Shown here piece by piece: positions 37,801 to 44,278 of a DNA stretch of 64,000 nucleotides. The DNA lies in assembly GCF_032854445.1 (NCBI RefSeq), contig NC_088305.1, positions 11,391,717 through 11,455,716 on the forward strand, in the 5' to 3' direction. This DNA is from Liolophura sinensis. Taxonomy: Eukaryota > Mollusca > Polyplacophora > Chitonida > Chitonidae. Position numbers and translations under genes: made by a program. Numbering within the stretch: the first letter of the stretch is position 1; each line of letters starts with the position of its first letter. Under the pieces are notes generated by a model that worked only from the letters and a program-made list of their open reading frames with translations, was not told the DNA's origin and ran no database searches.

Positions 37801-39959
37801 TCCTTAGTGTGCATGTCATTTATCAAAGTGGTCCTAAACCTACCTCGCTATCTAACTGTCTGACAGCATTTAATTCCATTAAAAAAAAAATTGTGAAAAA
37901 GTGAGGTGTCATGTCTGGTGTCTTTGGCATGATATTTCAGTGACATCAACACTTTGGCAGCATGGACTCACCCTGCCACAAGAAGACACAGTATAAATAC
38001 ACACACTGTACGACTCCTCGTTGTCATTTAACTAAATAATTGTTAAGTACAACATAAAAACCCCAAGCACACATGTACATACATACATACGTTTTTAAGC
38101 TCTTTTCTTTGGAATTTCGGGTACCAACCTATTAAAGTGGTCTGAGAGATTGTGATGACCAAGCAGTATGTTGAAGCCCCTGAAGTGAAATTTATGATAC
38201 ATCGTACACATAGAGGATATGAAAGTGAAAGTAGAATTCAGTAAATGTTGCTCGAAGAGAAAAGTGGGTTATCATTTCCACCCTTCTTCAAAGAAACATC
38301 TATCATGTTTTAACCTTCATTGTGCAATGTTCTATTTATTATTCATTTTGACAGTACATGTATGTTGATTTTGTGCATTTAAACATTTATGTGTCGAATG
38401 TTTTTAGCTGTAGGTTTTCACAGACCAGTGAATGTAACATGTTTTGCACATGACGTCTTGTTTGACATTGTGTCTTGTTACATGACATACCAGTATTAGT
38501 GTTATAATAATGAAGTCGAGGCATCACCACATCAATGTAATAGGTTGCACAAGTTTTTGATCTTTTTGATTATCACTGAAGGAAATCCTGACATTTCATA
38601 TATATTTGAATAATAAAAATCTCTCCTTTGTGCTTACCCTAATTCCTCAACCTATTCGCAAGTTTCAGTGCAATTTATGTGCATTTTTAATTTGATTTTG
38701 GAGACAAAACTACATTGGTTGGTTTGGCCAATTTCAGGATTTCACACAATATGTAGTGATAAATACCATACCAAGAAACGCTTGTCATTGGTATGGGGTT
38801 TTTTTGTCAGAAAGTTTTCCTTTATGAATTCAGTGGTGGTGTTTTTTTTTTTGTTTTGTTTTTTGTTTGTTAGGTACTTGATATCTACTGGACTGGAATG
38901 CGGTATGATTGGGCTGCACACATGGGCAAATGACCAATCACAGCCATGGACACAGCTAGCCACGCTTGATCAGAAGTATCCTTTATAACAGTTGCGGTAT
39001 ACTAAATAACAATTAGGCTTGAAACCCTGTTTTGTTTCTCTTATGATTAATATTGTTATTGTAGGTAAAACTTTCTTGTGTTTCTACTGAAAACGGGCCA
39101 CAGAATTCAGTGAATTTATTCCAAGAAAGGACTTGAAGTTGTGCCCGAAACTTTTGGGGCGATTCAATGATGTGACTTGGCGGCCATATTGAATTATTAT
39201 CAAAGCCTTTAAACATCATGTCAAGAACCACAGAAGGGATTGTTCTAAACTTTTATATGCGTGTACATGTTGACAGGCCCTAGATACATGAAATTTGTGG
39301 AAGGTGTTGAAATTTGTTCAAAACTGACAGCAATATTTGTATTTATTGTTATTACTGTGTTTGTGCTGCCGCAGTGATCTAGGGATCTAGGGAATTAATG
39401 ACAAAAGCAGTTAACAGTATTTTGTTGTGACCAAACTATGCAGTTTTGTTGGTTAACTACTTTAATATTTCTTTCATTTCACTAGCCCTAGCTCAATAAT
39501 AATTGCATGGAATTTTTCAGTACCTAATTGCTCTGCAGTGCAGACTGTGCTGCAGAAAGGTGATTAGTTGGTGAAAAATCATGTAGAGTGGCATGTGATG
39601 TTTTGTTAATCATATAAAATTTCAAATGATTTTTCACAAAATTCTTAAAGACAACAGGTTGGGAAATTTCATGAAATCATTGGTGATTTACTGTAGTTCA
39701 ATTGCTTCTGTAAATGAAGCAAAAAAAAAAAAGTTGCCTTCAAAATAACTTTATTTTGCTTAACCTTGAACTTAGCACTGCTCATCATCTTACTGTGAAA
39801 AGGCTGAAATTTCGACCTTGTCTAGGTGAAGCAGGGGTCAAGGCCACTCAGGTGAAGGACACTGAAAGCCGACTCCAACTGGCCAGCTGTGGTTCTGACT
39901 GGATGGTCAAAGTGTATACAATAGATCTGACTAAACTTGGAACAAAAACTGGTTCCTGA
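16740..39959 (+). CDS. ELP2: Elongator complex protein 2 (ELP2), 20 exons
   Basis: ELP2 is the WD40 subunit of the six-subunit Elongator complex, which adds carboxymethyl-type modifications to wobble uridines of tRNAs, mainly in the cytoplasm. Twenty exons can be placed with canonical acceptors and donors (listed separately); phases close throughout. The product would be 841 aa if one missing base in exon 13 is allowed for, close to the human protein (about 826 aa). Landmarks: [11 protein letters not shown] (exon 6), GHEDWVRG (7), [12 protein letters not shown] (8), [11 protein letters not shown] (10), [10 protein letters not shown] (11), [15 protein letters not shown] (13), [14 protein letters not shown] (14), LYGHGYEIF (15), [11 protein letters not shown] (16), [12 protein letters not shown] (19) and [12 protein letters not shown] near the C-terminus. 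These fit the two seven-bladed propellers of ELP2. As sequenced, exon 12 contains a balanced pair of frameshifts and exon 13 an unbalanced one, so the literal sequence would stop early in exon 14. I favour homopolymer base errors over a pseudogene because splice sites and all other exons are intact. Confidence 0.95.
17500..17745 (+). repeat. SINE-A in ELP2 intron 1
   Basis: Full length with head GGGGGCCTCCTTGGCTCAG, B box GAGTTCAAGTCC and an A-rich tail. Short TSD ATAGAAGG on both sides. Confidence 0.85.
18418..18508 (+). CDS. ELP2: ELP2 exon 2
   Basis: Residues 43-72, acceptor GAAGCAG, donor GTAAGT, leaving phase 1. Contains [11 protein letters not shown], the GH-x-VNxxxW part of a WD repeat. 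An acceptor three bases upstream would add one Gln. Confidence 0.9.
18938..19185 (-). repeat. Diverged SINE-A subtype in ELP2 intron 2
   Basis: Reverse orientation: ATTTATTTATTTACTC, GGTGGGTGGAAACCAGAC, B-box complement ATGAATTCACAG, then GGCTCCTGGGTCATTGC and GGCCACGAAGGCC. Clearly more diverged than other copies. Confidence 0.7.
19373..19592 (+). repeat. MITE-1 reference copy (clear TIRs) in ELP2 intron 2
   Basis: 220 bp. Left end TACCCTAAATGACCTAAAAT and right end ATTTTAGGTCATTTAGGGCA are near-perfect inverted repeats. Ends 76 bp before exon 3. Confidence 0.85.
19669..19739 (+). CDS. ELP2: ELP2 exon 3
   Basis: Residues 73-96, acceptor TTTGCAG. Reads [16 protein letters not shown], a WD strand. 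The donor GTGGGT is weak but is the one that keeps phase with exon 4. Confidence 0.8.
19803..20215 (+). repeat. SINE-A cluster in ELP2 intron 3
   Basis: A truncated SINE-A 3' end (19803-19893) is followed directly by a full copy (19894-about 20135, start CGGGGCCTCCGTGGCTCAG), then a small reverse 3' end (TTGATTGGTGTTTTACGC) and another tail. It looks like repeated insertion into SINE tails. Confidence 0.8.
20683..20842 (+). CDS. ELP2: ELP2 exon 4
   Basis: Residues 97-149, acceptor TTCTGACAG, donor GTAATC, leaving phase 1. Contains [10 protein letters not shown] and [13 protein letters not shown], a full WD blade core. Confidence 0.88.
21045..21180 (+). repeat. SINE-A, 5'-truncated, in ELP2 intron 4
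   Basis: Contains CAGCAGCCTGCGGATGGTCG, CGGTTTCCTCCCATC and GAGTACAGCGTAAAACACC; no head. Confidence 0.78.
21504..21587 (+). CDS. ELP2: ELP2 exon 5
   Basis: Residues 150-177, acceptor TTACAG, donor GTAAGT, phase 1. [14 protein letters not shown] is typical of this ELP2 segment. Confidence 0.92.
21700..21895 (+). repeat. MITE-1, right-truncated, in ELP2 intron 5
   Basis: Has TTTAATGACCGTACATTTCG, GATAGTTCTGTTGA and TTGCTTGGAACATAG; the right TIR is gone. Confidence 0.65.
22024..22088 (+). CDS. ELP2: ELP2 exon 6
   Basis: Residues 178-199, acceptor TATTTCAG, donor GTGTGT, ends phase 0. Reads [15 protein letters not shown]. The last 27 bases plus the donor are the first unit of the intron 6 minisatellite. 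Confidence 0.93.
22066..23361. repeat. 56-bp minisatellite in ELP2 intron 6, seeded by exon 6
   Basis: About 22 tandem units of 56 bp, each with CACCTGTATATAGAACAAG, GATGG and AGGTGTGTATAAAGC, then TTTAGATCATGGAACA. The unit overlaps the real 3' end of exon 6 and its donor. One unit has a 13-bp internal duplication near 22250. A block of about 450 bp (eight units) is repeated (22452-22637 equals 22902-23087), a higher-order repeat. Confidence 0.95.
23750..23816 (+). CDS. ELP2: ELP2 exon 7
   Basis: Residues 200-221, acceptor CCTTCAG, donor GTGAGA, leaving phase 1. Contains [13 protein letters not shown], a signature Elongator subunit 2 blade. Confidence 0.95.
23885..23985. repeat. Short degenerate GGTTTCC repeat
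   Basis: Three to four units with CTCTGTATGGTTTC, AGTATGGTTTCCCC and GTGTGGTTTCCCC, related to the array at 25830. Confidence 0.55.
24040..25760. mobile_element. Possible DNA transposon remnant in ELP2 intron 7
   Basis: CCTGGAACTCAGTCCTGTCA (about 24043) and its diverged complement GGACCGAGTTCCAGG (about 25740) form an imperfect inverted pair about 1.7 kb apart; similarity extends weakly about 18 bp inward. No transposase ORF. Tentative. Confidence 0.25.
25830..26060. repeat. About 24-bp minisatellite, GGTTTCC-CTCTGT type
   Basis: About nine degenerate units of GGTTTCC(N)nGCTCTGT. The unit resembles the SINE-A core GGTTTCCCCCGGGCTCTGCC, from which it may derive. Open on both strands. Confidence 0.75.
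26084..26300 (-). repeat. SINE-B (reverse) in ELP2 intron 7
   Basis: GTGAGTGAGTGCTTGGGG tail, AACAATTTTTCATTC, CTTTTATCTAGTGCTTC, CCTTACCGAAGGCAAGTAAG. Head missing. Confidence 0.8.
26472..26692 (+). repeat. MITE-1 in ELP2 intron 7
   Basis: 221 bp, left TACCCAAAATGACC, right GGTCATTTAGGGTA. Ends 58 bp before exon 8. Confidence 0.85.
26751..26918 (+). CDS. ELP2: ELP2 exon 8
   Basis: Residues 222-277, acceptor TTTGCACAG, donor GTAAGA, phase 1. [12 protein letters not shown] followed by a loop and [15 protein letters not shown]-1 copy ends 58 bp before the acceptor. Confidence 0.95.
27515..27547. repeat. (ATTC)n microsatellite at a repeat end
   Basis: ATTCATTCATTC run preceded by GGTGTAAAGCCATAATC, which looks like the 3' end of a further SINE. 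Confidence 0.7.
27861..27956 (+). CDS. ELP2: ELP2 exon 9
   Basis: Residues 278-309, acceptor GCGTTTCAG, donor GTTAGA, phase 1. Contains [14 protein letters not shown]. Confidence 0.93.
28234..28490 (+). repeat. SINE-A in ELP2 intron 9
   Basis: GGCTCAGTTGGTTAGCGCGC head, B box, core and tail, with short TSD TGTAACAG. Confidence 0.88.
28575..28815 (+). repeat. Highly diverged SINE-A in ELP2 intron 9
   Basis: Recognisable GTGAGTTCAAGGCTAGCTC, TCCGGTCATAAGTGG, CAGCAACCTGCAGA and an AAATAAAT tail; the head is scrambled. Confidence 0.55.
28925..29178 (-). repeat. SINE-A full copy (reverse) in ELP2 intron 9
   Basis: TTTGATTGGTGTTTTATGC through GCCACGGAGGCCCC. TSD close to TTTATTTTACTT on both sides. 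Confidence 0.88.
29477..29577 (+). CDS. ELP2: ELP2 exon 10
   Basis: Residues 310-343, acceptor AATTTCAG, donor GTCAGT, ends phase 0. Contains [15 protein letters not shown] and GVWIEH, the best-conserved ELP2 stretch. Confidence 0.95.
29640..29775. repeat. Possible unrelated SINE tail in ELP2 intron 10
   Basis: TGTAAGGAGGCACCATCG and GTGGTGTTAAAACCCAACTG resemble other SINE 3' ends. Single copy in the window. Confidence 0.3.
30513..30635 (+). CDS. ELP2: ELP2 exon 11
   Basis: Residues 344-384, acceptor TGTCAAG, donor GTAAGA, phase 0. Contains [16 protein letters not shown] and [11 protein letters not shown]. Confidence 0.95.
30918..31073 (+). CDS. ELP2: ELP2 exon 12 (two compensating frameshifts)
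   Basis: 156 bp, acceptor TTCACAG, donor GTAAGC, phase 0 at both ends and open throughout in frame 0. Residues after the first eight codons, however, match ELP2 only in frame +1 ([23 protein letters not shown]) until near the end, where frame 0 (APWVTANRQ) matches again. One extra G in GGG at 30941-30943 and one missing C in CCCCC at 31048-31052 explain this. The frame-0 product would replace about 35 conserved residues. Confidence 0.85.
31410..31603 (+). CDS. ELP2: ELP2 exon 13 (one-base deletion)
   Basis: 194 bp, acceptor GTTACAG, donor GTAAGT. Frame 0 reads [29 protein letters not shown] and KFVE; after AAA at 31549-31551 the homologous reading ([15 protein letters not shown]) is in another frame. 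One missing A makes the exon 195 bp and restores phase with exon 14. Read literally, exon 14 stops at a TAG after ten codons. Confidence 0.88.
31617..31800 (+). repeat. MITE-1 in ELP2 intron 13
   Basis: Starts only about 14 bp after the exon 13 donor (TGACCTAAAGTTTCACGC) and ends GAATTTTTAGCCCATTTAC. Confidence 0.65.
32288..32453 (+). CDS. ELP2: ELP2 exon 14
   Basis: Residues 502-556, acceptor CTCGCAG, donor GTAAGC, leaving phase 1. [18 protein letters not shown] is diagnostic; the rest is the acidic/polar linker between blades. Confidence 0.95.
32542..32890 (+). repeat. SINE-B, full copy with TSD, in ELP2 intron 14
   Basis: tRNA-like head (GTTTGTAGAGCGCCCGC, B-box-like GGGTCAATCCTGG), body AAGAGCAAGTTATAACTTCC, GGAAATCCGTCCTG and CTCACTCACTC tail. 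A 14-bp TSD TCTTTCCTACACCA at 32528-32541 and 32891-32904. Confidence 0.9.
33345..33400 (+). repeat. Decayed duplicates of the exon 15 acceptor and start
   Basis: The strings TTTTCAGATAAAGG and AGGAACACCTGAT occur twice just before exon 15, whose own start has GAAGAACACCTGATACAG. Flanking GAATGC...TGAATTTGTTA is also repeated at 33300 and 33394. They look like small tandem duplications of the acceptor region. Confidence 0.6.
33443..33573 (+). CDS. ELP2: ELP2 exon 15
   Basis: Residues 557-600, acceptor TTATTTCAG, donor GTAGCT, ends phase 0. [16 protein letters not shown] and [10 protein letters not shown] match the second propeller. Confidence 0.95.
33879..34180 (-). repeat. SINE-B (reverse) in ELP2 intron 15
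   Basis: From GTGAGTGAGTGCTTGGGG to the head complement CCAGGATTGACCCTGG; near full length. Confidence 0.85.
34623..34815 (+). CDS. ELP2: ELP2 exon 16
   Basis: Residues 601-664, acceptor TTTTTCAG, donor GTATTC, leaving phase 1. Contains [25 protein letters not shown] and [12 protein letters not shown]. Confidence 0.95.
34962..35036 (-). repeat. SINE-A fragment in ELP2 intron 16
   Basis: TATTTGATTGGTGTTTTTCC, TTTCACTTGCAC and GGCGGCCA; truncated. Confidence 0.7.
35500..35910. repeat. 32-bp minisatellite in ELP2 intron 16
   Basis: About 13 units of 32 bp (ACCACTGTCATGGTAATG then TTCCATGTAAATGT); some are 29 bp. The array ends about 30 bp before the exon 17 acceptor, so it overlaps the usual branch-point area. 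Confidence 0.93.
35941..36062 (+). CDS. ELP2: ELP2 exon 17
   Basis: Residues 665-705, acceptor CTCACCAG, donor GTGTGT, ends phase 0. Contains [11 protein letters not shown] and [10 protein letters not shown]. Confidence 0.94.
36638..36850. repeat. MITE-2 copy in ELP2 intron 17
   Basis: Same interior order as 85-308 (CCACTAAAGC, TACACCCCATAG, ATTGGTTGC, GTTAAAGAATCAGG), about 210 bp, ending about 60 bp before exon 18. Confidence 0.55.
36914..37038 (+). CDS. ELP2: ELP2 exon 18
   Basis: Residues 706-746, acceptor ATGACAG, donor GTAAGT, leaving phase 2. VIAWQRPD then [16 protein letters not shown]. Confidence 0.93.
37113..37410 (-). repeat. MITE-1 (reverse) interrupted by SINE-A, ELP2 intron 18
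   Basis: AAAAATTCACTCAAAAAGTG starts the reverse MITE-1; a reverse SINE-A fragment sits at about 37149-37287 with TTTTAAAA on both sides; MITE-1 continues with ATATATGTCACAAAATATT and CCAGTAGGATGTCATTC. The SINE inserted after the MITE. Confidence 0.65.
37733..38090. repeat. SINE-B fragments in ELP2 intron 18
   Basis: A reverse 3' end (GTGAGTGTGTGCTTGGGG, GACGAAGGAATCCTTAG, to about 37830) and, at about 37960-38085, a forward diverged 3' end (TTGTTAAGTACAACATAAA). Confidence 0.6.
38637..38760. repeat. MITE-2, left part only, ELP2 intron 18
   Basis: TACCCTAATTCCTCAACC start and ACATTGGTTGGTTTGGCC shared with 7136-7376. The right end is not seen before exon 19. Confidence 0.45.
38874..38975 (+). 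CDS. ELP2: ELP2 exon 19
   Basis: Residues 747-780, acceptor TTTGTTAG after a long T-rich tract, donor GTATCC (weak), leaving phase 2. [17 protein letters not shown] is conserved. Confidence 0.93.
39776..39959 (+). CDS. ELP2: ELP2 exon 20 (terminal)
   Basis: Residues 781-841 and TGA at 39957-39959. Acceptor [20 protein letters not shown] and [13 protein letters not shown] form the last blade. Phase fits exon 19 exactly. Confidence 0.94.
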
Positions 39960-40186
39960 TGAAGAGCAGTGTGGACCTTTATACCATTAAAGACATAACA
40001 CAAATACAGGCTTGTCAACAGCCTGCATGCTCAGTTAGATATGTGTGTTTCATATTTGAAATGTTCTCTCACATTGTCATGATTGGTGACTTCAAAATCT
40101 CAAAAAAAGGACATTATATATAAACATATACCTCTATATGTACACATATTTGTATATTATCTCATGTTAAATATTTATAAAACATA

Positions 40187-40192
40187 AATAAA
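40187..40192 (+). promoter_or_regulatory. ELP2: Candidate ELP2 polyadenylation signal AATAAA
   Basis: First AATAAA downstream of the stop codon, 228 bp after it. Others follow near 40282, so the site used is uncertain. Confidence 0.45.
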
Positions 40193-40282
40193 TTTATCGC
40201 TCATACACATTTGAATAGCACATCATAAGACATTTAGGTTTTGTTATCAAGCATTACTTTGTACCATTAATGTATGGTACAT

Positions 40283-40288
40283 GAATAA

Positions 40289-40342
<54 letters not shown>
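40283..40342. repeat. (AT)n microsatellite
   Basis: About 25 AT dinucleotides after AATAAATAAAT, downstream of ELP2. Confidence 0.97.
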
Positions 40343-40345
<3 letters not shown>

Positions 40346-42060
40346 TTTGTGTTTGTGCTGGTAAGACTTCCAAATGCAAACACCTTTTTTGAAAGATTGA
40401 CCAGATTGAAAGATTGATTCAAAATGGTGGGATACATGTAGTTCAGTTAAAGTGCATTTCTTCCCAGCTACTATAGTCTATTTCATTTTCCTTGCAATAA
40501 TGTGGGCTTCAAACATATCAATGTGTAGATTTGATTTATTTGATTTGATTGATGTTTTACGCCGTGCTCAAGAATTCAATGTGTAGAGCTTATGTTGTTA
40601 CGTGTTACTGACCAAAGGCAATTTTGGTAGCGAGTATGACTGATTTTACAGACAGCTGAATATAGGCGACTCTCTAAGAGAAATAGACCATAATTGCTTT
40701 GCTGAGTTATCCGGGATTGTAAAATGTAAAAAAATAAAAATAATAATAATAATACTCATAAGTACTATGAAAACAAAGATGCAGATGCTATAAGTCTTTG
40801 TATCCACATAAAACATCATGCACTCCAAAAATAATGTGTTACACTTAACAAAACGTCTGTTGTTTGAGTATAGTACATACGAGACCCCGGGATCAAACCC
40901 GGCTCGGCATATAGCAGACTAAAAGTGGCACTTGTTGCTGTCTCGCTTGGCACTCGGCACTGAGAGCTGACAGCAAGGAAACATGACTAATTATTAGTCC
41001 AGTGTCAATACAATGTGACTGGGTGTTGTGTCCTGTCTAGTGCCTTCGGCTGTATGAGACAAACGAGATATTATGTTAAATATGACACAGTATTAGGCCT
41101 ATATTGTAATCCGTTCTAACGCCCATACGTCCATTTATACAGAATCCATTCTAACATAAGGCACTATAGTCTAAGGCGAGAGGCTTTCTGTTAAAATTAG
41201 GCCCCTAACCGATTATTCGTACCTCGTGACGGATATGGTGATCGTGTATATTGCCCCGGGATTCAGAAGGTTATTGTGGCAGCTCCTCGTTTTTTTTTTT
41301 GCAGGGAGCAGCCGGTGTGTATGCGAATGAGGTAACAGAGGAACTCTTCAAGGAAATAACTTACGATCCGTCTATACCCCACTCTATATCGTTGATATAA
41401 CCTTACGGCATTTACTGTTATCTGAAAATCTACACGGCGGCACACACTTTGGGCTCTTCCCTCTGCGTTAAATTCCTCACAAACACACTCTATCATGCAC
41501 GCCTGGAGAGATGTTTAAATTCTGAGGCTTATCAGAAGTAATATTCAGAAAAGCACAACACAGAAATATGTAGACCAGTCGGAAGTGTAACAAGTTGCTT
41601 GATAGTAAGCAGATCGGGAGACGAAGGTTTAACACCGAACTTGTCCATAGTCTTTCCACACACGTAATGCTCCTTATCATTAAAGACATAGAAAACAGCG
41701 TGAAGTGTATTTATCGAATGAAGAACAATTAAACAATGTCCAGGAAAACAGATAGGTTTCAACGGTGGTCTGCTGGGACCCAGGTGGTGAACAGGCAAAA
41801 TGTGCATGGTTTGACAGAGGAAAAGTTTATTAGCCAAATCAGAGGCTTACGAGGGATTGGTGGAGTGTCAGAGGTGGTGCATGGAGATGGAGGGCGGGGG
41901 TTAATACAGTCATGTTACATGACGAATGAGAGAAAGTCAGAAATGTCAGATACATCTAAGCTAGATTTTTAACAATTTCGAAGTCTTATGTACAGAGTAC
42001 TGTACCTCCACACGTGTATAGTAAAACCGTGTCTAATTAACATTTTCTAGATGGTGGAAC
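40343..42060. other. Intergenic; no supported gene
   Basis: Holds a SINE-A scrap (about 40529-40577) and a SINE-B-like fragment around 40880-41060. A minus-strand ORF (41837-41532) has a protein-like C-terminal half but no family I recognise; an overlapping plus-strand ORF (41736-41972) also has none. Confidence 0.4.
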
Positions 42061-42064
42061 AGCC

Positions 42065-42345
42065 AGTACAATCTGAGTGAAACAGCCTTTTGCAGCGAAA
42101 TAAGGTGAAGGAAAACAGCCTATTACAGCGAAGTGAAAACAGCTTTTTAAAGCGACTTGAGCTGAAAGAAAACGACCTTTTAAAGTGAATTGAACTGCAG
42201 GAGAGCAGCCTTTTACAGCGAATCGAGCTAAAGGAAAGCAGCTTTTTAAAGCGCAGTCAGCTAAATGAAAATAGCTAGCCCTTTAAAGGCGAAATGAGCC
42301 CCCCCCCCCAAAAAAAACAGCCTCTTAAAGCGAAGTGAGTTAAAG
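42065..42345. repeat. Degenerate 34-36-bp minisatellite (AGC-GAA type)
   Basis: Seven to eight diverged units of the form CAGCCTTTTACAGCGAA followed by a variable TGAGCTAAAGGAAAA. A trace continues after the SINE at 42525 (AGCCTTTAAAGCGAAT). Confidence 0.8.
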
Positions 42346-42394
42346 AACAACATATTATTAATATTAATATCACGAAGTGAGCTGAGGAAAATTT

Positions 42395-42525
42395 GTTTAT
42401 TTATCTGATTTGTGTTTTACGTCGTACTCCAGAATATTTCACTTATACGATGGCGGGCAGCATTATTGTGGGAGGAAACCCACGCACATCCGCAGGATGC
42501 TGACAAACTTTCCCACATACGACCA
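42395..42525 (-). repeat. SINE-A fragment inserted in the minisatellite
   Basis: TGTGTTTTACGTCGTACTCC through CAGGATGCTGACAAAC. GCTGAGGAAAA occurs on both sides, as either TSD or repeat unit. Confidence 0.75.
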
Positions 42526-42972
42526 GCTGAGGAAAATAGCCTTTAAAGCGAATAAGTCAAAAGAGAACAATCTGTTTTTAAAGTCTGTTTCTTTTAGCGA
42601 GTCGCTTATATTCATCTCATACTCGCTGCCAAGGTGGCTCAGTCAGTGTCACGTAGCAACATAACACACGGATACATTGGAAGTCTATATTTTTGCAGGG
42701 ACAATGAAGTTAGAACACTTTCTCTAATTCATAATGTTAATGGCCATAAGCCATATATCGGCGACTCTCTAAAAGAAATAGACTATAATATTAATATTAC
42801 GAAGTAAGCTAAGGAAAACATCCGTTGACAGCAAAGTAACCTGTAAGGTGAAACATGTACCTGCATAGTGACCGGTACAGATGTATTTGTGTACTGTTGT
42901 AGTACATACACTCTATGGATGTATACAGTGTTTTGAGATGAGGTAAGACAAGGAATGCCTCGCAAACAGGAA

Positions 42973-43580
42973 ATATTTATTTATTTATTTGATTGGTGTT
43001 TTACGCCGTACTCAAGTGAATATTTCACTTATACGACGGCGGCCAGTTTTATGATGGGAGGAAACCGGGCAGAGCCCCGGGAGAAACCCACGACCATCCG
43101 CAGGTGGCAGGAAGACCTTCCCGCTTACGGCCGGACCGGCCCCGTTAGCACTGTTGGTAGAACGTTTGCTTCGGGAGCGGTAGATCCGGGGTCATTCCTG
43201 CGTAGATTCACACCAAAGACCTTAAAAGAGGAAGTTGTAACTTCCTCGCTTGGCGTTCAGCATTAAGGGGTTACGACTGGTTGAGCCGTATCAGTTTAAT
43301 GGCTCGAGTGGGGCTGCTTAGCTGCCTTCGGTAAGGCGTCGCTGTGAAGCAGTACTAGATAAAAGAGCGGTGGAAATCCGTCCTGTAACAAGCACATTAA
43401 GGATTCCTTCGCCGTCATATGACTGAACAAATTGTTAAGTACAACGTTAAGCCCCAAGCACTCACTCACTCACTTGCGGCCGGAGAGGAAGCCAACATGA
43501 GCTGGACTTGAACTCACAACGACCGCATTGATGAGAGCCTCCTGGGTCTAACGCGCTAACCAACTGAGTCACGGAGGCCT
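42973..43580 (-). repeat. SINE-A full copy split by a SINE-B
   Basis: Reverse SINE-A from TTTGATTGGTGTTTTACG to GTCACGGAGGCCTCC. The outer TSD is CGCAAACAGGAAA. A SINE-B lies inside at 43136-43476. Confidence 0.92.
43136..43476 (+). repeat. SINE-B nested in SINE-A
   Basis: tRNA-like head GTTAGCACTGTTGGTAGA, B-box region GGGGTCATTCC, body GTAACTTCCTCGCTTGGCG, tail CACTCACTCACT. Own TSD CGGCCGGA (43128-43135, 43477-43484), so it inserted later. Confidence 0.92.
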
Positions 43581-43599
43581 CCGCAAACAGGAAAAAATT

Positions 43600-44178
43600 T
43601 TATTGCTGATACAGCCCACTTGATTGACACCTAAAAACAGGTACACTGATAATATTTGAGCGACGATTATTCTTTAAAGTTCATCCAAAGTAAAAGCGTA
43701 GAAGATTCTAACATTTGCAATGGTCGCTTGAACCACTGCTAAAATCACTCCAAAGTGAACTCCGTCAGATCTGCCCGTTTGCACAGTTATAGACACATCC
43801 GCTCATTCTAAGGACCCAACAAGTGCAGTGTTGTTTCACCGGTTTCATACATGTGTGACTGGGTAGTAGGTATCAAAAACCGTTGCTTGGATTGAACCTA
43901 GTTGGTTAAAAGGGTTGAGTGAAGAGGAAATGACGCTTCTTTCTTATATTTTTGCACAAGTCACATAAATGTAGAGTTATCTTAATTTCCTCCTTTTTTT
44001 AAAAACAAATTGAAATCTCTAACCTAAAACTTAACATATCTCTATTCATCACGCTTGCATATGTGTGCACAAAAAAATATAATATCTGGTTAATATAGGC
44101 CCGGGGGAAGGGAAATTAACAAATCCTGACGTGAGACGGAAATAAATGGCTCACAAACCAGCCTATGTGTCAGGAACC
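43600..44178. other. Intergenic before the duplicated locus
   Basis: No gene or repeat recognised. The promoter of the first six-cysteine gene should lie here, but no clear TATA or initiator can be assigned. Confidence 0.35.
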
Positions 44179-44211
44179 AGCCTTTATATCGGATCAACCT
44201 ATACGCTCTCA

Positions 44212-44278
44212 ATGCGGTGCTTTATCTGGACACAGATCACCTTAGCGCTGGCCTGTATGTCTTTCTGTACTCGTCAGG
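44212..44278 (+). CDS. Copy 1 signal-peptide exon
   Basis: ATG then 22 codons (MRCFIWTQITLALACMSFC core), ending phase 1 at donor GTAAGG. An in-frame ATG upstream at 44146 exists, but it lies outside the duplicated block, so the internal ATG is preferred. Hydrophobic core fits a signal peptide. Confidence 0.65.
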
